Origin: Variovorax davisae
GTDB taxonomy: Bacteria; Pseudomonadota; Gammaproteobacteria; Burkholderiales; Burkholderiaceae_C
Direction: 5' to 3'
Assembly (NCBI RefSeq): GCF_030316845.1
Contig: NZ_JASZYS010000005.1
Coordinates: 248,001 to 312,000 of the forward strand
DNA: 64,000 nucleotides
The translations under genes and the position numbers were made by a program. Each line of letters opens with the position of its first letter. Within the stretch, counting starts at the first letter, position 1. Positions 54,544 to 63,053 of this stretch are shown one piece after another. The notes below the pieces were generated by a model. It worked only from the letters and a program-made list of their open reading frames with translations. It did no database searches and was not told where the DNA came from.

Positions 54544-56031
54544 ATGACCGAGCGATCGATAGGGAGCCCCCGCTTCAGCGTCATCATCCCGACGCGCAAT
54601 CGCCCCGAGACCTTGCGGCATTCCCTGGCAACTTGTCTCAACCAGGACTTCGAAGACTACGAGATCCTGGTCTGCGACAACAGCGATTCAGTAGCGGCGG
54701 CGCAAGTGGCAGAGATCGTCGCCGCGGCAAAGTCTTCCCGCATACGCTATCTACAGCCCGAACGTCCGCTGGCAATGAGTGCCAATTGGGAACGAGGCCT
54801 GAGCGAAGCGATCGGCGAATATGTGACTGTTCTCGGCGACGACGATGGGCTCATGCCGTACGCCTTGCGGGAACTCGATCGCTTGGCGTCACGTACCCAC
54901 GCCAGGGCGATGCGCTGGCAGCGGGGCATCTACACATGGCCGACGATCGGAATCGAGCGCGAGGCGAATCTGCTCATCGTCACCTTGTCCCGAACGGTCG
55001 CCGAGATCGACGGTCGGGCGCAGATCGCCAAGGTCATGCGCTTCGAGGACGGAACGGATTCGTTGCCAATGATCTATTGTTCGGCCATTCACCGAGATCT
55101 GATCGCGCAGCATCGGGCGGCGACCGGCCGCGTCTTCTTGAACGTCTATCCCGATATCTATTCCGGATTCGGTTTCGGATATCTCGTGGGCAAGTACCTG
55201 TCGATCAGTACGCCCATGAACATCGCTGGCCTGTCGCACGCCAGCAATGGCGTCGCCACGCTGATGCACGAGAAGAAAACGGCTGTCGCCAATGATTTCT
55301 CTACACTGAACGAGGCCTTCGGCTATCGGCGTCACCCGCTCGTGCCGGACAAGATGATCTTGGCTCCGGTTCACGTTGTCGACTCTTTTCTTCACGCGAA
55401 GGATGCGCTCTTTCCGCGTGACGACACCTTGGTTCTCGATCGGAAAGCCGTCACCGAGCGCTATCTCGGCGCGATTTTGGAAACCGATCCGAAGGACAGA
55501 GATGAGGTGCGGCAGATCATCCGGGCTTCGGTCTCTGACAGCGCTGAACTGCTGCAATGGTTCGATACTGAAGCGCCCAGCTTCCCGCCTGCGCTGCCTC
55601 ACACGTTCCGTCCTCGGACGTTGGGCTTCGATGGCATCACTCTGAGCCTGGATGCCGGTCCCTTCGGCGTCGAGAATATTTCCGATGCGGTGGGTTTGGC
55701 GACATCGTTGCTCGGCGTCGATCGACAGGAGATCGCGTTTGACGTGCCGTCCCTGCACGACATGCGTGCGCAGATAGAAGCGGAAAGGCAAAATGCATTG
55801 CGTGCGGAAGCCGACGCTACTGAAGTACGCCGGCAGGCGGCTGCGGACGCCGCGGCGGCTGACGCCGATTTGGCCAGCATGGCAGCGGATGCGCAGGCTT
55901 TGCGAGAGGTGTCGACGCAGTTGGAACTCCGACTTGCGGACGCGCAGCGTCTGGGCTCGTTGCGATACGTGCCGAGGCGATTGGTGCGTAAGGCAATCAG
56001 TTTGTTGAGAAAGCCTTCTAGCGTTGCGTAG
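54544..56031 (+). CDS. glycosyltransferase family 2 with C-terminal coiled coil
   Basis: This 495-residue protein has an N-terminal GT-A domain (residues about 10-240): FSVIIPTRNRPETLRHSL and the metal-binding VTVLGDDDGLMPYAL (Asp99-101). A middle part without known motif follows, then a coiled coil (about 415-475) rich in Ala, Glu, Asp and Arg. It ends in a short basic segment PRRLVRKAISLLRKP that may bind membrane. It would transfer a sugar to the polysaccharide; the donor is unknown. It begins 13 bases after rfbA without a strong ribosome-binding site. Confidence 0.85.
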   Translation: MTERSIGSPRFSVIIPTRNRPETLRHSLATCLNQDFEDYEILVCDNSDSVAAAQVAEIVAAAKSSRIRYLQPERPLAMSANWERGLSEAIGEYVTVLGDDDGLMPYALRELDRLASRTHARAMRWQRGIYTWPTIGIEREANLLIVTLSRTVAEIDGRAQIAKVMRFEDGTDSLPMIYCSAIHRDLIAQHRAATGRVFLNVYPDIYSGFGFGYLVGKYLSISTPMNIAGLSHASNGVATLMHEKKTAVANDFSTLNEAFGYRRHPLVPDKMILAPVHVVDSFLHAKDALFPRDDTLVLDRKAVTERYLGAILETDPKDRDEVRQIIRASVSDSAELLQWFDTEAPSFPPALPHTFRPRTLGFDGITLSLDAGPFGVENISDAVGLATSLLGVDRQEIAFDVPSLHDMRAQIEAERQNALRAEADATEVRRQAAADAAAADADLASMAADAQALREVSTQLELRLADAQRLGSLRYVPRRLVRKAISLLRKPSSVA

Positions 56032-56034
56032 TGC

Positions 56035-56058
56035 CCCGCACTTCGTCCGACGTGCGGG
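56035..56058 (+). other. intergenic hairpin after the GT2 gene
   Basis: CCCGCAC (56035-56041) pairs with GTGCGGG (56052-56058) around a ten-base loop, just after the GT2 stop. No T-tract follows directly; a run of nine T lies 57 bases on (56115-56123). It could be a weak or Rho-assisted end that separates the rfbBDA unit from the rfbFG unit. Confidence 0.35.
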
Positions 56059-56143
56059 CGTGGATTTCGAGGCAGCAGCGAATTTGCCCGGTTGAGCGGC
56101 ACTCGGCCGATTGCTTTTTTTTTCGAATCGCGAAGTAAATACG

Positions 56144-56917
56144 ATGAAGGCAGTCATTCTGGCTGGTGGCTTGGGAACACGCATCTCGGAAGAGACCCAT
56201 CTCAAGCCCAAACCGATGGTCGAAATCGGTGCCAAACCCGTGCTCTGGCACATCATGAAACTCTACTCGGCATATGGCATCAACGACTTCATCATCTGCT
56301 GTGGCTACAAGGGCTACGTCATCAAGGAGTATTTCGCCAACTACTTCCTTCATATGTCCGACGTGACCTTCGACATGCGCAGCAACGAGATGCATGTGCA
56401 TCAGCGTAAGGCCGAGCCGTGGAGGGTCACGCTAGTCGACACCGGAGACGAAACCCTGACGGGCGGGCGATTGAAGCGGGTCGGTGAGTACCTGCAAGAC
56501 GAAGAGGCGTTCTGCTTCACATACGGAGACGGGGTGGCCGACCTTCGAATCGATCAACTGCTCGACTTCCATCGTGCGCACGGCCGTCTGGCGACTGTCA
56601 CGGCGGTTCAGCCTGCCGGTCGCTATGGTGCCCTGGAGCGCGAGGGCGACTCGGTCAGGGGGTTTATCGAGAAGCCGCGGGGCGATGGCGGCTGGATCAA
56701 CGGTGGGTTCTTCGTCCTGTCACCCAAATGTCTCGACTACATCGAAGGCGACCAATCCAGCTGGGAAGGGGCACCGCTTGCTCGGATCTCGCAAGATGGC
56801 CAGTTGATGGCGTTCGAGCACGAAGGATTCTGGCAGCCGATGGATACTCTGCGCGACAAGACTCACCTCGAGCAACTGTGGGCGAGCAATGCGGCGCCAT
56901 GGAAGGTCTGGTCGTGA
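56144..56917 (+). CDS. rfbF: glucose-1-phosphate cytidylyltransferase
   Basis: This 257-residue enzyme makes CDP-glucose from glucose 1-phosphate and CTP. It begins [20 protein letters not shown], then [18 protein letters not shown], and has the family-specific [18 protein letters not shown] and [19 protein letters not shown]. The ATG at 56144 is the family start. Immediately upstream is a T9 run (56115-56123). It supplies CDP-glucose to RfbG, whose start overlaps its stop by four bases. Confidence 0.95.
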   Translation: MKAVILAGGLGTRISEETHLKPKPMVEIGAKPVLWHIMKLYSAYGINDFIICCGYKGYVIKEYFANYFLHMSDVTFDMRSNEMHVHQRKAEPWRVTLVDTGDETLTGGRLKRVGEYLQDEEAFCFTYGDGVADLRIDQLLDFHRAHGRLATVTAVQPAGRYGALEREGDSVRGFIEKPRGDGGWINGGFFVLSPKCLDYIEGDQSSWEGAPLARISQDGQLMAFEHEGFWQPMDTLRDKTHLEQLWASNAAPWKVWS

Positions 56918-57984
56918 ATCCTGCGTTCTGGCGAGGCAGGCGGGTCCTGGTCACCGGCCATACCGGTTTCAAGGGCAGCTGGCTGGCGCTTTGGCTTCAC
57001 AGTCTGGGCGCCGAAGTCCATGGCTACGCGTTGTCGCCGCCGACGCCAACCAATTTGTTCGCGGTCGCGCGGATCGCCGACACGCTCCACGGCCATGCGA
57101 TCGCCGATGTGCGCGATGCACCGTTCTTGCAGCAAGCAGTTCGCAGGGCCGCGCCTGAGGTCGTCTTTCACTTGGCGGCTCAGCCGCTGGTTCGACAGTC
57201 CTACCGCGAGCCGGTCGAGACTTATGCGACCAACGTCATGGGCACGGTCAACCTGCTGGAAGCCGTGCGTTCGTGCGAAGGCGTGCGAGCGGTCGTGAAC
57301 GTCACGACGGACAAGTGCTATGACAACCGGGAGTGGCTCTGGGGCTATCGTGAAGGCGAGGCACTCGGCGGTTCCGACCCCTATGCCAGCAGCAAGGCCT
57401 GTGCGGAACTGGTCACGGCCGCTTATCGATCGTCCTTCCTGGCGCAGGCCGGCGTTGCAGTGGCGACGGCCCGCGCCGGCAACGTGATCGGCGGCGGCGA
57501 CTGGGCCGACGATCGGCTCGTCCCGGACTTCTTCCGGGCCGTTCAGCAACAGCAGCCGTTGGAGGTCCGGTACGCCGGATCCACGCGGCCATGGCAGCAC
57601 GTGCTCGAGCCCTTGTCGGGCTACCTGCTGCTGGCCGAGCGACTGGCGCTGGGTGGGGCTCGATTTGCGTCGGCGTGGAACTTCGGTCCGGCAGAGGACG
57701 ATGCGGTGCCAGTGCGGCAGCTGCTGGATCGCCTCGCCAGCAGGATGCCGGGCGCGCTGTGGCGCGAAACCGATACGAGCGCTTTTCACGAGGCTGAATA
57801 TCTCAAGCTCGACAGCAGCAAGGCGAGAAGCGAACTCGGATGGCGGCCGCGATGGAGCCTTGACCTCGCTCTCGAGAAGATCGTCGAATGGGATCGCGCC
57901 TGGCGTGCGGGAGAGGATATGCAGCAGACCTGCTTGTCGCAGATACGGACCTACGAAGCTGGGGGCGGCCATGCCGCGCTTTGA
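56914..57984 (+). CDS. rfbG: CDP-glucose 4,6-dehydratase
   Basis: This 356-residue SDR enzyme converts CDP-glucose to CDP-4-keto-6-deoxyglucose. It shows [15 protein letters not shown] (nucleotide binding), [15 protein letters not shown] and the Y-x3-K in [12 protein letters not shown], plus [18 protein letters not shown]. The GTG at 56914 gives a GTGA overlap with rfbF; ATG at 56899 is five codons upstream. It overlaps the next gene by 14 bases. No rfbH gene follows, so the keto sugar must go to a route without 3-deoxygenation. Confidence 0.94.
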   Translation: MNPAFWRGRRVLVTGHTGFKGSWLALWLHSLGAEVHGYALSPPTPTNLFAVARIADTLHGHAIADVRDAPFLQQAVRRAAPEVVFHLAAQPLVRQSYREPVETYATNVMGTVNLLEAVRSCEGVRAVVNVTTDKCYDNREWLWGYREGEALGGSDPYASSKACAELVTAAYRSSFLAQAGVAVATARAGNVIGGGDWADDRLVPDFFRAVQQQQPLEVRYAGSTRPWQHVLEPLSGYLLLAERLALGGARFASAWNFGPAEDDAVPVRQLLDRLASRMPGALWRETDTSAFHEAEYLKLDSSKARSELGWRPRWSLDLALEKIVEWDRAWRAGEDMQQTCLSQIRTYEAGGGHAAL

Positions 57985-58525
57985 AGTCAGCGCCACCGGG
58001 CTGGCCGGGCTCAAGCTGGTCCAGCGGCAACTGCGGGTAGACTCGCGCGGATTCTTCAGCCGGTTTTTTTGCGCCGAGGAATTGAGACTCGCAGGGTTCG
58101 CCCAACCGGTGGCCCAGATCAACCATACCCTGACGCGCCAGCGCGGCACGGTGCGTGGCATGCATTTCCAGCATCCGCCCCATGGCGAAGACAAGTTGGT
58201 CAGCTGCCTTCGTGGAGAAATCTTCGATGTCGCGGTCGATTTGCGCAGGGACTCACCGACTTTTCTTCAATGGCATGCCGAAGTGTTGAGTTCCGAGAAT
58301 GGCCGCAGTCTGCTCATTCCGAAGGGCTTCGCGCATGGATTCCAGACGCTCGACGACGACACCGAATTGCTCTATCTCCACTCCACGCCCTATGTCCAGA
58401 GTTCGGAGGGCGGACTGAACCCCGCCGACCCTGCCCTTGCCATCGATTGGCCGCTCCCGCTCGGCGAGCTTTCGGCGCGCGACGCCGGACATGCTCTGCT
58501 CACCCCTGAATTTCGCGGTGTCTGA
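57971..58525 (+). CDS. RfbC-like cupin sugar epimerase (probably CDP-keto-sugar)
   Basis: This 184-residue cupin belongs to the dTDP-4-dehydrorhamnose 3,5-epimerase superfamily. The catalytic His is His65 in RGMHFQHPP, followed by a Lys in DKLVSCLRGEIFDVAVDLR. It differs from true RfbC (here at 62407) in the substrate loops and the end. Because it is embedded between rfbG and a C-methyltransferase gene, it probably acts on CDP-4-keto-6-deoxyglucose, epimerising C3 or C5. That substrate is inferred from context. Confidence 0.85.
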   Translation: MPRFEVSATGLAGLKLVQRQLRVDSRGFFSRFFCAEELRLAGFAQPVAQINHTLTRQRGTVRGMHFQHPPHGEDKLVSCLRGEIFDVAVDLRRDSPTFLQWHAEVLSSENGRSLLIPKGFAHGFQTLDDDTELLYLHSTPYVQSSEGGLNPADPALAIDWPLPLGELSARDAGHALLTPEFRGV

Positions 58526-58526
58526 A

Positions 58527-59753
58527 ATGAAATGTCGACATTGCCAGGCGGAGCTCTCGCTGCAGCTGATGGACTTGGGCTCCTCCCCTCCGTCGAATGC
58601 CTACCTGAGTGCCTTGAGGCTCGTGGCTCCGGAATCCTGGTATCCCTTGCGCGTCTTCGTCTGTACGCAGTGCTGGCTGGTGCAGACTGAGGACTACGCC
58701 CACTACGCTCAGCTCTTTTCCAGCGAGTACGCCTACTTCAGTTCCTACTCGACGAGTTGGCTGGCGCACAGCAAGCACTACGTGAACGAGGTTGTGCATC
58801 GTTTTGCGCTTTCAGCGTCGTCGCATGTCGTCGAAGTGGCAGCCAATGATGGCTACCTGTTGCAGTATGTGAAGGAAGCCGGAGTGCCATGTACCGGCAT
58901 CGAGCCGACGGCGAGTACCGCGCGCGCGGCGCGGGCCAAGGGGCTCGATGTGATCGAATCCTTTTTCGGTGTCGAGTTGGCCGACCGACTCGTCGCTGAT
59001 GGCAAGGCCGCGGATCTGACCGTCGCCAACAATGTGTTGGCGCACGTGCCGGACATCAACGACTTCGTCGAAGGATTTGCCAGGCTGCTCAAGCCGCAGG
59101 GCGTCGCCACGTTCGAATTTCCGCATTTGATGAGACTGGTGTCCGACTGCCAGTTCGACACCATCTACCACGAGCATTTTTCCTATCTGTCATTGGTGGC
59201 GGTACGGCGTCTGTTCGAGGCCAACGGCCTGCTCATCTTCGACGTCGAGGCGCTCGACACGCACGGAGGCAGCCTGCGGGTCTTCGCGCAGCGCAGCGAT
59301 AGCGGCGAGCGCCCGGTCACGCAACGGGTGTCTCGCCTTCTGCAGCTCGAAGTGGATGCAGGGGTGGAAACCAAGGCGTACTACGAGGGATTTCAAACAC
59401 GGGCCGACGACATCCGCGATGGCATCGTGACATTCCTGATTGAGGCGCGAAAGGCGGGAAAGACCGTGGGGGCCTACGGTGCGGCTGCCAAGGGAAACAC
59501 GCTGCTCAACTATGCCGGGGTCCGGGCAGGCTTGGTTCCCTGGGTTGTGGATCGCAATCCCGCCAAGCAGGGCCAGTTTCTGCCAGGGAGCAGGATTCCG
59601 ATCGTGGATGAAGACCGCCTGCGGCGTGAGCGGCCGGAGTACGTGTTGATCCTGCCGTGGAACCTGAAGGCGGAGGTGATGGACCAGCTTGCCTACGTGC
59701 GCGACTGGGGGGGAAAGTTCGTGTGCGCTGTGCCGGAGCTCGAAGTCCTATGA
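58527..59753 (+). CDS. SAM-dependent sugar C-methyltransferase (TylC3/NovU-type)
   Basis: This 408-residue protein has the three-part layout of NDP-sugar C-methyltransferases. These are an N-terminal zinc site (Cys3, Cys6, Cys46, Cys49), a class I SAM domain (VVEVAANDGYLLQYV at about 101) and a C-terminal Methyltransf_14-type nucleotide-sugar domain (GAYGAAAKGNTLLNYAGV). The motif YHEHF (214-218) holds the Tyr, Glu and His that are catalytic in the structurally studied relative TcaB9. It would add a methyl to C3 of the 4-keto sugar. It overlaps the next gene by four bases. Confidence 0.9.
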   Translation: MKCRHCQAELSLQLMDLGSSPPSNAYLSALRLVAPESWYPLRVFVCTQCWLVQTEDYAHYAQLFSSEYAYFSSYSTSWLAHSKHYVNEVVHRFALSASSHVVEVAANDGYLLQYVKEAGVPCTGIEPTASTARAARAKGLDVIESFFGVELADRLVADGKAADLTVANNVLAHVPDINDFVEGFARLLKPQGVATFEFPHLMRLVSDCQFDTIYHEHFSYLSLVAVRRLFEANGLLIFDVEALDTHGGSLRVFAQRSDSGERPVTQRVSRLLQLEVDAGVETKAYYEGFQTRADDIRDGIVTFLIEARKAGKTVGAYGAAAKGNTLLNYAGVRAGLVPWVVDRNPAKQGQFLPGSRIPIVDEDRLRRERPEYVLILPWNLKAEVMDQLAYVRDWGGKFVCAVPELEVL

Positions 59754-60589
59754 AGATCGCGGTCACCGGCGCCAGCGGTTTCATCGGGCGTCACGTCCTG
59801 CGAGCGCTGGATGCGATGCCCGATGTCGAAGTCATCGCTATGTCGCGACGCAACCCCGGCGCGTGGCTGCCTGTCGGAGCCCGGCATGTCATGTTGGACC
59901 TTTCAGCTGGGCCTTCGAATCCGTTTGAGGCGCTCGACCGGCCCGATGCCGTGATCCACCTCGCGTGGGATGGCCTGCCGAACTACCAGTCGCGGCATCA
60001 TTTCGAGACGCAGTTGCCGGAACAGTACCGGTTCCTTCGGCAGCTCATGACCTCAGGATTGACAACGCTGGTGTGCGCAGGCACTTGCTTCGAGTACGGC
60101 ATGCAATCGGGCGAACTCGACGAATCACTGCCGGCCGAGCCTCGAAACCCTTATGGCTTCGCTAAGAATGCGCTGCGTCAGCAACTCGATTTTCTTGCTG
60201 CGGACACCAGACTCACTTGGGCTCGCCTGTTCTACACATATGGAGAGGGGCAGTCGTCGGGCGCGCTGTACAGCCAGTTCATGGCGTCGAGCGCAAGAGG
60301 GGATGCCGAGTTCAAGATGTCAGGCGGCGAACAGTTGCGTGACTACCTGCCCGTGGCCGACGTGGCTGCCCATCTGGCGGGGCTCGTGCGCATGGGCTCA
60401 GCTGGCGGTATCGTCAACATCTGCTCGGGCCGGCCGATTTCGGTGCGAGCACTTGTCGAGAAATGGCTCGAAATGCATGGGTCGTCCATGAAACTGGCAC
60501 TTGGTCACTTCGCGTACCCCAGTCACGAACCCATGGCCTTTTGGGGCAGCAACGCCAAGCTGACGCGCCTGATGCAGGAGACACGCTGA
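59750..60589 (+). CDS. NAD(P)-dependent SDR epimerase/reductase (sugar)
   Basis: This 279-residue extended SDR protein has the nucleotide motif TGASGFIGRHVL at 6-17 and Y-x3-K in PYGFAKNALRQ, with FEYG supplying the residue next to it. The place after the C-methyltransferase gene makes it the likely C4 ketoreductase that finishes the branched CDP-sugar. Epimerase activity cannot be excluded. It overlaps both neighbours (ATGA at the start, TGATG at the end). Confidence 0.88.
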   Translation: MKIAVTGASGFIGRHVLRALDAMPDVEVIAMSRRNPGAWLPVGARHVMLDLSAGPSNPFEALDRPDAVIHLAWDGLPNYQSRHHFETQLPEQYRFLRQLMTSGLTTLVCAGTCFEYGMQSGELDESLPAEPRNPYGFAKNALRQQLDFLAADTRLTWARLFYTYGEGQSSGALYSQFMASSARGDAEFKMSGGEQLRDYLPVADVAAHLAGLVRMGSAGGIVNICSGRPISVRALVEKWLEMHGSSMKLALGHFAYPSHEPMAFWGSNAKLTRLMQETR

Positions 60590-61653
60590 TGCAACGAGAA
60601 CTGGTGAACATCCAGGGCCTCCCGGTCTTGCAAAACCGCGTGTTTGATAGCGCGGAGGCCGGAACTGCCTCTCCGAGAGGCAACGTGGTGCTTGTTCAGG
60701 ATCAGTCCAGCGGACTGATATTCAATCAGGCGTTTGATCCCACCTTGCTGACCTATGACGCCGACTACCAGAACGAGCAGGCCTGCTCGTCAGTTTTTCG
60801 CGAGCACCTGGAATCCGTCCTGGCGATCATTCGGCGCCACTTCACGACCCGTTCGCTCATCGAAGTCGGGTGCGGCAAGGGCTATTTTCTCAATCTGCTG
60901 CGGCAGTCCGGCTACGAGGCGACAGGCATCGATCCCGCCTTCGAAGGCGACAGCCCTGATGTCGTCGCTGCCCCGTTCTCGCCGTCCCTCGGCTTGTCTG
61001 CCGATGGTCTGGTGCTTCGGCACGTGCTCGAGCACATCCAGGATCCGGTCGCTTTCCTGAGGGAGATCGCGCGCGCCAACGGCGGGCAGGGAAAGATTTA
61101 CATCGAGGTTCCGTGTTTCGACTGGATCTGCGAACGTCGCGCTTGGTTCGACATCTTCTACGAGCATGTCAACTACTTCCGGGCCGTCGACTTCGAACTC
61201 ATGTTCGAGCGTGTTCACGAACAAGGGCACGTGTTCGGCGGACAGTACCTCTATGTGGTCGCAGACCTCGCCTCCTTGCGGCAACCTGTCGCGACACCGC
61301 ACCGCTTCGTTCTGCCCCCAGACTTCATGGCGGGCATTGACGAGAGCATGATCGTCTCGCGCGCCACCAGCGGCGCGAAGGCGATCTGGGGTGCTTCGTC
61401 GAAAGGAGTGATCTTCTCCCACCATCTCCGTGGCGCCGGGATCGAATTCGACCTCGCGGTCGACATCAATCCGGTCAAGCAGGGCAGGTTCATGGCCGGA
61501 ACCGGCGTGGAGATCATGTCACCCGAATCCGCATTGCAAAGGCTTCCCCCCGGCACGCTGACGTTCGTGATGAACTCCAATTATTTCGATGAGATCGTGA
61601 CGCAGTCTCTTGGCAGATTGCGTCTCATAAAGGTGGACCAGAATGAAATTTGA
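60589..61653 (+). CDS. C-methyltransferase-like protein lacking the zinc domain
   Basis: This 354-residue protein has a class I SAM domain (LIEVGCGKGYFLNLLRQS at about 90-107) and a C-terminal part like the Methyltransf_14 domain (AIWGASSKGVIFSHHLRGAG, DINPVKQGRFM). The Cys4 zinc domain of the preceding C-methyltransferase is absent. At the catalytic motif it reads FYEHV (190-194): Glu and His are kept but the first Tyr is Phe. It may methylate another position or be a changed paralogue. It overlaps the CmcI-family gene by 11 bases. Confidence 0.85.
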   Translation: MQRELVNIQGLPVLQNRVFDSAEAGTASPRGNVVLVQDQSSGLIFNQAFDPTLLTYDADYQNEQACSSVFREHLESVLAIIRRHFTTRSLIEVGCGKGYFLNLLRQSGYEATGIDPAFEGDSPDVVAAPFSPSLGLSADGLVLRHVLEHIQDPVAFLREIARANGGQGKIYIEVPCFDWICERRAWFDIFYEHVNYFRAVDFELMFERVHEQGHVFGGQYLYVVADLASLRQPVATPHRFVLPPDFMAGIDESMIVSRATSGAKAIWGASSKGVIFSHHLRGAGIEFDLAVDINPVKQGRFMAGTGVEIMSPESALQRLPPGTLTFVMNSNYFDEIVTQSLGRLRLIKVDQNEI

Positions 61654-62383
61654 AGACGAAGTGGCTGCCCGCATTGCAGCCAATAAGACCAACGAGACCC
61701 TGCAGGCCGATGCCAAGGCGCTGATGGACTCGTCCATCCGCGCTGGCTACTCCTACAACTTCTCATGGATGGGGCGCCCGATCATCCAGTACCCGCAAGA
61801 CATCGTTGCGCTGCAGGAGATCATCTGGCGTGTCCAGCCCGACCTGATCATTGAGACTGGCATTGCGCATGGGGGCTCTCTCGTTTTCTCTGCGGCCATG
61901 CTGGAACTGAATGCTGCATGCGGCGGCCCGCCTGACGCACATGTGCTCGGCATCGACATTGATATCCGAGCCCACAATCGTGAGGCCATCGATGCGCATC
62001 CGATGAAGCGGCGCATTGCGATGATCGAGGGATCGAGCATTGCGCAGGACGTGATCGAGAAGGTCAGGGGCATCGCGCACCAGAAGCGCAGCGTGCTCGT
62101 GTGTCTCGACAGCAACCACACCCATGCCCATGTGCTGGACGAATTGCGAGCCTATGCGCCCTTGGTAACCCCGGGCAGCTATTGCGTCGTATTCGACACG
62201 ATCGTGGAAGACTTGCCGGAAAGCCTGTTTCCTGATCGGCCATGGGGACCCGGCGACAACCCCAAGACGGCAGTGCACGAATTTCTGAAGACCCATTCGG
62301 CGGCGTTCGAGATCGACCATGGCATGGACAGCAAGTTGCTGCTCAGCGTCGCTCCACATGGGTATCTCAAACGAGTGGCCTGA
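61643..62383 (+). CDS. CmcI/rhamnosyl O-methyltransferase family protein
   Basis: This 246-residue protein of the cephalosporin hydroxylase (CmcI) family belongs to a group that includes rhamnosyl O-methyltransferases. Visible are the SAM-like site IETGIAHGGSLVFSAAML, LGIDIDIRAHNREAID and VLVCLDSNHTHAHVLDEL. Embedded in a rhamnose and deoxyhexose locus, sugar O-methylation is the likely role. The start lies inside the end of the preceding gene. Confidence 0.85.
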   Translation: MKFEDEVAARIAANKTNETLQADAKALMDSSIRAGYSYNFSWMGRPIIQYPQDIVALQEIIWRVQPDLIIETGIAHGGSLVFSAAMLELNAACGGPPDAHVLGIDIDIRAHNREAIDAHPMKRRIAMIEGSSIAQDVIEKVRGIAHQKRSVLVCLDSNHTHAHVLDELRAYAPLVTPGSYCVVFDTIVEDLPESLFPDRPWGPGDNPKTAVHEFLKTHSAAFEIDHGMDSKLLLSVAPHGYLKRVA

Positions 62384-62406
62384 GACATCATTTCCGAGCG
62401 CCCATC

Positions 62407-62949
62407 ATGAAAGTTACCCCTACATTCATCCCGGACGTCCTGGTCATCGAGCCCAAGGTCTTTGGCGACGCTCGGGGATTCTTCTTCGAGAGTTTCAATC
62501 AGAAAGCCTTCGATGATGCGGTCGGTCGCCAAGTCGAGTTTGTTCAGGACAACCACTCTCGCTCCCGCAAAGGCGTACTTCGCGGGCTGCACTACCAGAT
62601 CCAACAGCCACAAGGCAAGCTGGTACGCGTTGTTTGTGGCACGGTATTCGACGTTGCGGTCGACATTCGCAAGTCGTCTCCCACCTTCGGAAAATGGGTA
62701 GGGGTTGAACTGAGCGAGCACAACCAAAGGCAGCTTTGGATTCCCGAAGGTTTCGCGCATGGATTCGTGGTGCTCAGCGAACAAGCGGATTTCTTGTACA
62801 AGACCACCGACTACTACGCGCCTGGCCATGAGCGTTGCATTGGCTGGGACTCGCTCGATATTCGCTGGCCTGACCTCGACGTGCCTTTCAGCTTGTCCGA
62901 AAAGGATCGCCAAGGTGTCGGACTGAGCGGCGCCGAGTTGTTCGAGTGA
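62407..62949 (+). CDS. rfbC: dTDP-4-dehydrorhamnose 3,5-epimerase
   Basis: This 180-residue enzyme is a true RmlC type: GFFFESFNQKAFDDAV, DNHSRSRKGVLRGLHYQ with catalytic His62, the Lys in QGKLVRVVCGTVFDVAVDIR, and the end KDRQGVGLSGAELF. It would complete dTDP-L-rhamnose synthesis with rfbA, B and D although it is about eight kb away from them. Its stop forms TGATG with a short open frame that follows. Confidence 0.95.
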   Translation: MKVTPTFIPDVLVIEPKVFGDARGFFFESFNQKAFDDAVGRQVEFVQDNHSRSRKGVLRGLHYQIQQPQGKLVRVVCGTVFDVAVDIRKSSPTFGKWVGVELSEHNQRQLWIPEGFAHGFVVLSEQADFLYKTTDYYAPGHERCIGWDSLDIRWPDLDVPFSLSEKDRQGVGLSGAELFE

Positions 62950-63053
62950 TGACTGCAACCGGTGCTACGGCACCAGGACATCTGGTCACCGACGACACTT
63001 ACCTCACCAAGTGGCCCGAGAAATTTCGCGCCCTCCCCAGCAATTGTTCATGA
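62949..63053 (+). CDS. possible small coupled ORF of 34 residues
   Basis: An ATG overlaps the rfbC stop (TGATG), and the frame ends at TGA 63051-63053, overlapping the ATG of the following membrane-protein gene (ATGA). The product, beginning MTATGATAPGHLVTDDTYL, has no family I recognise. The perfect coupling on both sides is suggestive, but the length is short enough for chance. Confidence 0.3.
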   Translation: MTATGATAPGHLVTDDTYLTKWPEKFRALPSNCS

